This document shows, one piece after another, positions 31,520 through 37,089 of a stretch of 37,089 nt of DNA (position 1 is its first letter; every line of letters begins with the position of its first letter). The notes below the pieces were generated by a model. It had not been told where the DNA came from. It saw nothing but the letters and a program-made list of their open reading frames with translations, and did not search any database. A program made the position numbers and the translations under genes. The DNA comes from Variovorax sp. WDL1. Lineage in GTDB: Bacteria > Pseudomonadota > Gammaproteobacteria > Burkholderiales > Burkholderiaceae_C. The stretch spans positions 20,927 through 58,015 of the forward strand of contig NZ_LMTS01000042.1 of the NCBI RefSeq assembly GCF_001541225.1, in the 5' to 3' direction.

Positions 31520-31723
31520 TCACTCGCAGCGAAACAGCACGCCCTGCTCCGCCTGCGCCTTGCCCAGCATGCGGGCATTCAACCCCTTTTCCTGGCAATG
31601 GTTGCCAGCCTGCAGGTAGGTGGCGGCGCGCAGTGTGCCGTCGCGCATCGGGACGACCTGGTTGGGTGGCACCCCGCAGCCGGTGACGAGCAAGGCGACA
31701 AGGAGGGGTGCGAGCCAGTTCAT
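31520..31723 (-). CDS. Small lipoprotein, hypothetical
   Basis: A 67-aa protein with a lipoprotein signal peptide. MNWLAPLLVALLVTGC gives a hydrophobic core and the lipobox LVTGC, with Cys16 the modified residue. The mature part has two further Cys (NHCQEKGLN, LFRCE) which could form a disulfide. It has no family I recognise. The GC-rich codon use and short distance to a Shine-Dalgarno-like GGATG stretch support it as real. It is divergent from the PEP-mutase-family gene. Confidence 0.6.
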   Translation of the reverse strand: MNWLAPLLVALLVTGCGVPPNQVVPMRDGTLRAATYLQAGNHCQEKGLNARMLGKAQAEQGVLFRCE

Positions 31724-31783
31724 CCGGCTATTTTGCAGTAGTTCCCTGGGTGCCTTCGACGCGGCCGTGCTCTATAACCACAG

Positions 31784-31807
31784 GCCGGGCTTCATGCGAA
31801 GCCCGGC
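31784..31807 (+). promoter_or_regulatory. 10-bp hairpin in the PEP-mutase gene leader
   Basis: GCCGGGCTTC (31784-31793) pairs perfectly with GAAGCCCGGC (31798-31807) over a 4-base loop. It sits just downstream of a TATAAC (31773-31778) that could be a -10 box, and about 24 bp before the ATG. No T-tract follows, so it is more likely a 5' UTR structure or operator than a terminator. Confidence 0.4.
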
Positions 31808-31830
31808 ACCCTTCCAAGCCGAGGTTCCTT

Positions 31831-32646
31831 ATGACCCGTACCGTTGCCGAAAAGCGCGCCCTCTTCCGCCAGCTCCATGCCGACGGCTGCTTCGTGCTGC
31901 CCAACCCGTGGGACGTGGGCAGCGCAAGATACCTGGAAAGCCTGGGCTTCAAGGCGCTGGCTACCACCAGCTCCGGCTTTGCGTGGTCGCGCGGCCACGC
32001 CGATGGCGCACTCGCGCGCGAACAGATCCTGGCCCACCTGCGCGAGCTCGTCGCCGCCACGGATCTGCCCGTGAACGCGGACTTCGAAAGCGGCTTTGCC
32101 GCAGACCCGCAAGGCGTCGCTCAGAGCGTGCGCATGGCCATCGACACCGGCGTCGCTGGGCTGTCGATCGAGGACTCGACCGGCGATCCGGACCGTCCGC
32201 TATACGACATCGAGCTGGCGGTGGCACGCCTGCGCGCCGCGCGTGCGGCCATCGACCAGGAGGGCGGCGAGACGCTGCTGGTCGGCCGGGCCGAGAACTT
32301 CTTCCAGGGACGCCCCGACCTCGACGACACCATCGCCCGGCTCAAGGCCTATTCGGAGGCCGGCGCCGACTGCCTCTACGCGCCGGGCATCCGCACGCGC
32401 GAGCAGATCGCCGCGGTGGTCGCTGCGGTGGCGCCCAAGCCGGTCAACCTGCTGGTCGGCTCTACCAGCGAGCTGACGCTGCAGGACATCGCTGCGCTCG
32501 GCATCCGGCGGGTCAGTGTCGGCGGGGCGCTGGCGCGTGCGGCCTGGGGCGGCTTCATGCGCGCGGCGCGCGCGCTCGAGCAGGGGCGCTTCGACGGCTT
32601 TGCCGATGCCGCGTCGGGCGTGGAACTCAACGCCCTGTTCCGCTGA
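31831..32646 (+). CDS. Isocitrate lyase / PEP-mutase family protein
   Basis: A 271-aa TIM-barrel enzyme. Family marks: VLPNPWDVGSARYLESLGFKA, the metal and substrate loop VNADFESGFAADPQGV, GLSIEDSTGDPDRPLYD, and the later VGRAENFFQGRPDLDDTI. Members include PEP mutase, oxaloacetate decarboxylase, methylisocitrate lyase and carboxy-PEP synthase. The KKCGH catalytic motif of true isocitrate lyases is not seen, so it falls in the smaller PEP-mutase-like group; the substrate is unknown. A GAGG ribosome site lies 6 bp before the ATG. It converges on the XRE regulator gene. Confidence 0.93.
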   Translation: MTRTVAEKRALFRQLHADGCFVLPNPWDVGSARYLESLGFKALATTSSGFAWSRGHADGALAREQILAHLRELVAATDLPVNADFESGFAADPQGVAQSVRMAIDTGVAGLSIEDSTGDPDRPLYDIELAVARLRAARAAIDQEGGETLLVGRAENFFQGRPDLDDTIARLKAYSEAGADCLYAPGIRTREQIAAVVAAVAPKPVNLLVGSTSELTLQDIAALGIRRVSVGGALARAAWGGFMRAARALEQGRFDGFADAASGVELNALFR

Positions 32647-33306
32647 TCACTGCGCGGACAGCACCAGCAGCGCCCGCGCCTGCGCCCGCCCGACGCGGGC
32701 GATACGGTGATTCAGGTAACCGGGGAAGTGGATGCAATCCCCTGTCTGCAGACGCTCGGTGCGCTCGGGGAAGATGACGTCGATGGTGCCGGCCAGCACA
32801 TAGAGCATCTCCTGCCCTTCGTGCTGCGCCTGCAGCGAGCCGCCGCTTTGCCCGGGGTAGACGATGAAGGCCTCGAAGGCACTGACCGAACTCCCGTGCA
32901 GCAGCGGCGCGAAGCGATGCGCCGCCGGTTCCTCGGCCGCGTAGCCCGGCGCCAGTTCGGCGCCGCGGGTGATCTTGATGTCGGCCTTGTCCAGCGTCTC
33001 GCCGACCAGGTTGCCCATGCTGGTGCCCAGCGCCTTCGCCAGCCGCGCCAGCATGTGGATCGAGGGCGTCTTGAGGCCGCGCTCGAGCCGCGACACATGC
33101 GCCTTGTGCACGCCCACCGCATCGGCGAGTTCCTCCACCGTCATGTTCCGCAGGCGCCGCAGCGCCTTGATGCGCGGCCCCACGCTCTGGAAGGCGGGGA
33201 CCGGCGCGCTCTCGTCCGCGGCCGGCGCGGCGGCCGCAAGGGTGCGCGGCTTCTTCGCCGGCGACGCGGCCGCAGGGGCACTGCGGGCAGGGATTCTGGT
33301 GGCCAT
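32647..33306 (-). CDS. XRE-family regulator with cupin domain
   Basis: A 219-aa repressor-like protein. An Ala/Pro-rich N-terminus (1-45) precedes an XRE helix-turn-helix (about 45-105): IKALRRLRNMTVEELADAVG, VHKAHVSRLERGLKTPSIHM and LARLAKALGTSM. The C-terminal cupin_2 domain (about 145-219) has QAQHEGQEMLYVLAGTIDVIFP and TGDCIHFPGYLNHRIAR, a small-ligand sensor. I chose the ATG at 33304-33306, as the open frame upstream overlaps the operator. It is divergent from the aldolase/TRAP genes across a short gap full of GTTGAC half-sites, so it probably represses both itself and that operon, with a ligand related to the aldolase substrate (inference). Confidence 0.93.
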   Translation of the reverse strand: MATRIPARSAPAAASPAKKPRTLAAAAPAADESAPVPAFQSVGPRIKALRRLRNMTVEELADAVGVHKAHVSRLERGLKTPSIHMLARLAKALGTSMGNLVGETLDKADIKITRGAELAPGYAAEEPAAHRFAPLLHGSSVSAFEAFIVYPGQSGGSLQAQHEGQEMLYVLAGTIDVIFPERTERLQTGDCIHFPGYLNHRIARVGRAQARALLVLSAQ

Positions 33307-33318
33307 GGTGCCTTCGAT

Positions 33319-33364
33319 GTTGACACAGGTCAACACGTTGACCAAAATAGGTCAACAAGTTGAC
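33319..33364. promoter_or_regulatory. Operator array of five GTTGAC half-sites with embedded promoter
   Basis: Half-sites at 33319-33324 (GTTGAC), 33329-33334 (GTCAAC), 33337-33342 (GTTGAC), 33351-33356 (GTCAAC) and 33359-33364 (GTTGAC). The alternating orientation gives overlapping inverted repeats, the best being GTTGACC-6-GGTCAAC. TTGACA at 33320-33325 is a perfect -35 with CAAAAT (33343-33348) 17 bp away as -10 for the aldolase gene. The neighbouring XRE-cupin protein is the likely ligand of these sites. Confidence 0.75.
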
Positions 33365-33375
33365 TTGGAGAGTGT

Positions 33376-34149
33376 ATGCAAGGCGATCAGGACATCAAGG
33401 CGGCGGTCTACCGCGACCTGCAGGACAAGACCAGCCCTTCTTCGTGGAGCAACGTCGAGCAGTTGGTGCTGGCCTGCCGCATGCTCGCGGCCGAGGGGCA
33501 CTGGGCCAACGGCCTGGCGGGGCAGATCACGGCGCGCGGCGAACAGCCCGGCACGTACTACACGCTGAAATTCGGCGTCGGCGCTGACGAGGCGACGCCG
33601 CAGGGCTTCATCCTCACCGACGACGACCTGCGCCCGCTCGATGGCGTGTCGCTGCCCAACCCGGCAACGCGCTTCCACCTGTGGGTCTATCGCGCCAACC
33701 CGGCGGTGCAGTGCATCGTCCACACCCATCCGGCGGCGGTGTCGGCGCTGTCCATCATCGGCCAGCCGCTGATCGTGGCGGGCATGGACGCCACGCCCTT
33801 CTTCGAGAACTGCGGCTACCTGGCGGAATGGCCGGGGCTGCCGATCGGCAACGACGAGGGGCGCCTCATTTCAGAGGCCCTGGATGGGCGCAAGGCGCTG
33901 CTGCTGGCGCACCACGGCCTGCTGACCGCCGGCGCCACGGTGGCCGAGGCCGCGACGCTGGCGATCTGGATGGAGCAGGCCGCGGCGGTGCAACTGCGCG
34001 CTGCGGCGGCCGGCACGATCAAGCCCGTGCCCGCGCACCTCGCGCGAGAGTCGCGCGACTTCCTGCTGAAGCCGCAGATCACGGACCTCACCTTCCAGTA
34101 CTTCGCCCGCCGCGTGCTGCGCGCGGACCCCGCCTGTCTCAACGCCTGA
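33376..34149 (+). CDS. Class II aldolase/adducin-family protein
   Basis: A 257-aa enzyme. The zinc-binding His motif is His116-x-His118 in VHTHPAAVS with His179/180 in LLAHHGLLTAG. The first strand region LACRMLAAEGHWANGLAGQIT is typical of the family (substrate loop G-N-x-S usually; here NGLAGQI). These proteins cleave or decarboxylate sugar phosphates and hydroxy acids, as fuculose aldolase and 3-hydroxy-2-methylpyridine enzymes do. The substrate here is unknown. It is the first gene after the XRE-cupin operator, followed by a TRAP binding protein, which suggests uptake and breakdown of a sugar acid-like compound. Confidence 0.9.
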   Translation: MQGDQDIKAAVYRDLQDKTSPSSWSNVEQLVLACRMLAAEGHWANGLAGQITARGEQPGTYYTLKFGVGADEATPQGFILTDDDLRPLDGVSLPNPATRFHLWVYRANPAVQCIVHTHPAAVSALSIIGQPLIVAGMDATPFFENCGYLAEWPGLPIGNDEGRLISEALDGRKALLLAHHGLLTAGATVAEAATLAIWMEQAAAVQLRAAAAGTIKPVPAHLARESRDFLLKPQITDLTFQYFARRVLRADPACLNA

Positions 34150-34163
34150 GGAAAAAAACCCCC

Positions 34164-35249
34164 ATGCAACGACGCTCCCTGCTCGCCGGCGCCGCCGTGG
34201 CCGCGACCGTTTCCGCACCTGCCATCGCGCAGGCCACGCCGGCCGTCCGCTGGCGCATGCCTTCGAGCTTTCCGAAGTCGCTGGACACCGTGTTCGGCGG
34301 CGCCGTCGCCATTGCCGAGATCGTGCGCAAGCTGACCGACGGCCGCTTCACCATCTCGCCCTTCGCCGCCGGCGAGCTGATGCCGCCGCTGGCGGTGCTC
34401 GACGGTGTGCAGAACCGCAGCGTCGAGTGCGGCCACACCGCCGGCTTCTACTATGTGGGCAAGGAGCCGGCCCTGGCCTTCGACACCGGCATCCCCTTCG
34501 GCATGACGCCGCGCCAGCACACGGCCTGGATGACCCATGGCGGCGGGCTGCCGCTGATGCGCGAGATCTACGATCGCTTCGACGCCGTGCAGATCCCCTG
34601 CGGCAACACCGGCGCGCAAATGGGCGGCTGGTTCCGCAAGGAGATCAAGCGCGTGGAGGATTTCCAGGGGCTGCGCATGCGCGTGCCCGGGCTGCTGGGC
34701 CGCGTCTACGCCAAGCTGGGCGTGACGCCGCTGCAGCTGGCCGCCGCCGACGTCTACCCGGCGCTCGAGAAGGGCACGCTCGACGCGGTGGAGTTCGTGG
34801 GCCCCTACGACGACGAGAAGCTGGGCCTGGCCAAGGTGGCGCGCTACTACTACGGGCCGGGGGTGATGGAGCTGGGCGCCTCGCTATGCTTCATTGCCAA
34901 CAAGAAGGCCTGGGCCGAGCTGCCCGACAGCTACCGCGCAGCGCTGGAAGCCGCCTGCGCGCAGGCCGGCGCCGAGATGCTGGCCAAGTACGACGTAGGC
35001 AACGTGCCGGCGCTCAAGCGGCTGGTGGGCGGCGGCGCCAAGCTCAACTATTGGTCCAGGCCCATCATGGACGCGCTGCACAAGGCCACCCAGGAGGTGC
35101 TGAAGGACGAGGCCGCGGCCAACCCGGTCTTTGCCAAGGTGCACGGCAAATGGCGCGAGTTCCTCGACGAACAGCTGGTCTGGTCCTCGGTCAACGACGG
35201 CGCGGCCGAGCAGTACATGCTGGGCACCAAGCGTGCGGCGGCGCGCTGA
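34164..35249 (+). CDS. TRAP transporter substrate-binding protein (DctP family, FcbT1-like)
   Basis: A 361-aa periplasmic binding protein. MQRRSLLAGAAVAA is a twin-arginine-like signal peptide ending near AIAQA, so export is by Tat or Sec. The core has FTISPFAAGELMPPLAVLDGV, GLRMRVPGLLGRVYAKLG (a typical Arg-binding segment for carboxylates) and EFVGPYDDEKLGLAKVA. It most resembles the TRAP-type mannitol/chloroaromatic (COG4663) group. A GAGGA ribosome site precedes the ATG, 14 bp after the aldolase stop, so they are one operon. The membrane subunits DctQ and DctM are not here, so this is an orphan or the genes lie elsewhere. Confidence 0.93.
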   Translation: MQRRSLLAGAAVAATVSAPAIAQATPAVRWRMPSSFPKSLDTVFGGAVAIAEIVRKLTDGRFTISPFAAGELMPPLAVLDGVQNRSVECGHTAGFYYVGKEPALAFDTGIPFGMTPRQHTAWMTHGGGLPLMREIYDRFDAVQIPCGNTGAQMGGWFRKEIKRVEDFQGLRMRVPGLLGRVYAKLGVTPLQLAAADVYPALEKGTLDAVEFVGPYDDEKLGLAKVARYYYGPGVMELGASLCFIANKKAWAELPDSYRAALEAACAQAGAEMLAKYDVGNVPALKRLVGGGAKLNYWSRPIMDALHKATQEVLKDEAAANPVFAKVHGKWREFLDEQLVWSSVNDGAAEQYMLGTKRAAAR

Positions 35250-35271
35250 ACTCACCCATTGAACAACGCGC

Positions 35272-36189
35272 TCAGAAGAACAGCCAGTAGAACAGCCCGC
35301 CGAAGATCGCCCACTTGACGAGGTAGTAGCTGGGCTTGTTCCAGGCTTTCAACCGCTTGCCCAGCACGCGGATCTTGTAGACCTGCGCGAAAGCCTTGTT
35401 CAATCCACCGATCGGCTCGCCCTCCACGTTCTGCGTGGCGGCGGCCTTGATCATCCGCCAGCCGATCTCGCGGTTGATCCAGCGCGCTATCCGGTTGTTC
35501 AGCGGCCGCTCGATGTCGCAGAACAGGATCAGCCGGGTTTCATCGGTGAGGTTCTCGGCGTGGTGGATGTAGGTCTCGTCGAACATCACCGCCTCGCCGT
35601 CCTTCCAGTGGTAGGCCTGGCCGTCGACGAAGATCCTGCAGTTCGGCGCATCCTGCGGCACCTTGAGGCCCAGGTGGTAGCGCAGCGAGCCCGCGAACGG
35701 ATCGCGATGCCGCACAAGGTTGCCGCCCGGCGGCAGGATCGCGAACATCGCCGCGCGCACCGAGGGAATGCCCGCCAGCAGCTCGGTCGTCTTCGGGCAC
35801 AGGCCCCTGGCCGAGGGAAGGAAGTCGCCGTACCAGTTGAGATAGAAGCGCTTCCAGCCGGTGCGGAAGAAGGAGTTGAAGCCGATGTCGGTGTAGCCCG
35901 CCGCCGCCTTGATGTGCCCCTCGTCGAACAGCGCGAGGCCTTCATCGCGGATGGTCTGCCAGTTGTGCTGGAGCACGTCGAGCTCAGGGAACTGCCTCAG
36001 GTCGAGGTAGGGCTTCGACGGCACCGACGAGAACCAGTACATCAGCACGTTGAGCGGCGCGAAGAAGGTCGAGTGGTCGCTCAGCTGCCGCCCGAGCCGG
36101 TGTCGCACCTGCCCGCGGAAATGCACGTAGAGGCCGGACGCCAGGAAGACCAGGGGGATCAGGAGCTTGTACGACAGGAAGCTGGGCAT
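35272..36189 (-). CDS. lpxO: Lipid A hydroxylase LpxO (aspartyl/asparaginyl beta-hydroxylase family)
   Basis: A 305-aa Fe(II)/2-oxoglutarate dioxygenase that hydroxylates a lipid A acyl chain at the 2-position. An N-terminal hydrophobic helix (LLIPLVFLASGLYVHF) and a C-terminal one (WAIFGGLFYWLFF) anchor it in the inner membrane. The iron site is His161-x-Asp163 in LVRHRDPFAG, with His209/210 in YIHHAENLTDETRLIL, whose Arg binds 2-oxoglutarate. Family-typical are the aromatic motif FFRTGWKRFYLNWYG and the FDETY stretch. The length and architecture match LpxO. I chose the ATG at 36187-36189 (MPSFLSY); an upstream ATG adds 21 residues with no hydrophobic character. Confidence 0.93.
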   Translation of the reverse strand: MPSFLSYKLLIPLVFLASGLYVHFRGQVRHRLGRQLSDHSTFFAPLNVLMYWFSSVPSKPYLDLRQFPELDVLQHNWQTIRDEGLALFDEGHIKAAAGYTDIGFNSFFRTGWKRFYLNWYGDFLPSARGLCPKTTELLAGIPSVRAAMFAILPPGGNLVRHRDPFAGSLRYHLGLKVPQDAPNCRIFVDGQAYHWKDGEAVMFDETYIHHAENLTDETRLILFCDIERPLNNRIARWINREIGWRMIKAAATQNVEGEPIGGLNKAFAQVYKIRVLGKRLKAWNKPSYYLVKWAIFGGLFYWLFF

Positions 36190-36472
36190 CGATGGGCGAC
36201 GTGCGGTTGTCGTCGGGATGGGGAAGCCGGGAATTCTCGCCGAATTGAGCACCGAGCGCAGCTGGGCGGGATGTTCTCATGGCCGAGTAGCCGGTGACTA
36301 TCGGGCCGTTGGGCTTAACAATGCCTCGGTACCAAGACCCTCACGAGTCCCCCGGCAGAGTCTTTTTTGGTGCCGTGCATCAGACCCTTAACGACTGTGA
36401 GTGACACGAACTATATTTTTCCGCTTTGCTTGTCGATAACAATCGATGCCACTCCACCGACCTCGTTGTCTT
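36190..36472. other. Non-coding stretch upstream of lpxO
   Basis: 283 bp with no supported gene. The composition falls from GC-rich near lpxO to markedly AT-richer after about 36370, which suggests the edge of an accessory segment. The lpxO promoter should be in the left part; I see no clear terminator or promoter pair. Confidence 0.4.
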
Positions 36473-36607
36473 TTATCGATCCCCCCACAAGGCCTCGATC
36501 ACACGCCAGGGCAGCCGCTCGCCGTCGTACTCCAAGGCCCGGTGCCGCTCACTTGGATGGGACGGCGTGCGGGATTTGGGAAGATCTGATCCTTTTGGCC
36601 CAATCAT
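36473..36607 (-). CDS. 44-codon ORF with coding-like codon use (possible remnant)
   Basis: The frame from ATG 36605-36607 to TAA 36473-36475 gives MIGPKGSDLPKSRT and ends with LEYDGERLPWRVIEALWGDR. The second half uses G or C in nearly all third positions and has balanced composition, unlike the surrounding sequence. There is no clear ribosome site. I do not recognise it; it may be a small gene or the C-terminal piece of a decayed gene whose start has been lost. Confidence 0.25.
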   Translation of the reverse strand: MIGPKGSDLPKSRTPSHPSERHRALEYDGERLPWRVIEALWGDR

Positions 36608-36741
36608 CTTCGCGGGAGGACATCATTGGCGAAGGTGCGACGCAGTTCCTGGACTGTGCCCTCAATCCCCATTAATCCTGAGATCGGCCGCATTCAGCTC
36701 GCGGGAGAAGTTTGCTGCGCCTCTTGCGGCAAGAGATCAAG

Positions 36742-37047
36742 TCAAACAAGTTCGCTGTCCGGATCGAATCCATCGCCAACAGCGATTGCGTCAAGTTGCC
36801 TCAGAATCTCCGCCACTCGTTCGTGCTCGGCCTGCGTCAAATGTCGGCGCTTGTCGATGGCTTCGCTATTGACTCGCTCCAAGTCCAATACGACCTCAAA
36901 CAACTGCTCCTCCCAAAGCTTGCCGCCGATGACGCTTCCCAGTGCTTCGACTCTGTGAACGAGCTCGTTCAAGCCGAGCAATCCGCTGCGATAGTCGACA
37001 ACGACCTGTCGGATAAGTGATAGCTGTCTCTTCAGGAAATCGTCCAT
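36742..37047 (-). CDS. Hypothetical 101-aa protein (possible immunity-like)
   Basis: A 101-aa acidic, helix-rich protein starting MDDFLKRQLSLIRQVVVDYR and ending at GFDPDSELV. It contains leucine-rich amphipathic helices (LGLNELVHRVEALGS, LTQAEHERVAEILRQLDAI). Codon use is less GC-rich than in the core genome but clearly coding. Its ATG has no evident Shine-Dalgarno and the upstream gene's frame overlaps it. Small acidic helical proteins in this position often act as immunity partners for toxins, but I do not recognise a family and that is speculation. Confidence 0.6.
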   Translation of the reverse strand: MDDFLKRQLSLIRQVVVDYRSGLLGLNELVHRVEALGSVIGGKLWEEQLFEVVLDLERVNSEAIDKRRHLTQAEHERVAEILRQLDAIAVGDGFDPDSELV

Positions 37048-37089
37048 TTTTGTACTGGTACGGCATGCCCCACGGATCCAGCGGCAACT
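36896..37089 (-). other. 3' end of an unidentified gene at the right edge
   Basis: Upstream of the 101-aa ORF the minus strand reads LPLDPWGMPYQYKNGRF in one frame, the start of a C-terminal segment cut by the window edge. DPWGxPYQY occurs in type II secretion GspG-like pseudopilins and in some Rhs/polymorphic-toxin ends. That frame runs on to 36896 inside the 101-aa ORF. Another frame stops at 37032-37034 with a TGA that overlaps the ORF by 16 bp. I cannot tell which is real, or whether a frameshift joins them. Confidence 0.3.

Noticed and set aside
36367..36675. A 102-codon + strand frame at the right edge
   Set aside because: Irregular composition, no ribosome site, no domain; overlaps the more coding-like minus frame at 36473-36607.

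Overview
The window is very GC-rich throughout, with tightly packed genes and strong third-position GC. The gene families point to a betaproteobacterium of the Burkholderiales, most likely Comamonadaceae (Variovorax- or Ramlibacter-like). That placement is inferred from family content (UPF0149 protein with a SEC-C tail, XapX/isochorismatase/amidohydrolase operon, orphan TRAP binding protein, LpxO), not from a marker gene. I see no rRNA, tRNA, CRISPR array or intact insertion sequence.

Layout. 1-2541 (-): a response regulator/7TMR-DISM histidine kinase pair, the kinase cut by the window edge. 2660-3904 (+): an RlmL-like rRNA methyltransferase. 3940-4452 (+): a promoter, a leader of about 290 nt with competing stems and a hairpin enclosing the ribosome binding site, then a 63-codon ORF. 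4482-5534 (-): a GNAT acetyltransferase and a two-CBS protein. 5765-9079 (+): a 959-aa fusion of peptidoglycan-binding, GH19-lysozyme, papain-like protease and GxSxG-hydrolase modules, followed by a PIN-domain protein. 9207-13760 (+): an operon of isochorismatase-like hydrolase, XapX membrane protein, YtcJ-like amidohydrolase, a 25-codon bridging ORF and an MFS exporter with an extra C-terminal domain. 13788-14699 (-): a kinase-fold protein. 14804-16811 (+): a UPF0149/SEC-C protein coupled to a second MFS carrier. 16801-18696 (-): GNAT, SnoaL-like, PncC/CinA-C and PgpA. 18766-20214 (+): a flavoprotein. 20324-22849 (-): three tandem SAM methyltransferases, divergent from 23157-24658 (+), OsmC plus an AraC regulator.

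Further right, a bidirectional terminator (24706-24736) separates AraC from a convergent surface lipoprotein (24813-26384, -) whose base composition is clearly less GC-rich. Then come a small hypothetical gene (-), a second response regulator/hybrid kinase pair (27086-29502, +), and an isolated 560-aa gene (29540-31222, -). This last one joins pentapeptide repeats to a deiminase-type (guanidino-group modifying) domain that keeps all five expected catalytic residues. 31520-36189 holds a small lipoprotein, a PEP-mutase/isocitrate-lyase-family enzyme, a cupin-XRE regulator divergent from a class II aldolase and a TRAP binding protein across an array of five GTTGAC half-sites, and LpxO. The last 900 bp is less GC-rich and looks accessory, with a 101-aa ORF and the 3' end of an unidentified gene.

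The most unusual items are the deiminase/pentapeptide protein, the four-module lytic fusion, the structured leader at 3940-4263, and the 25-codon ORF joined to both its neighbours by overlapping stop/start codons.
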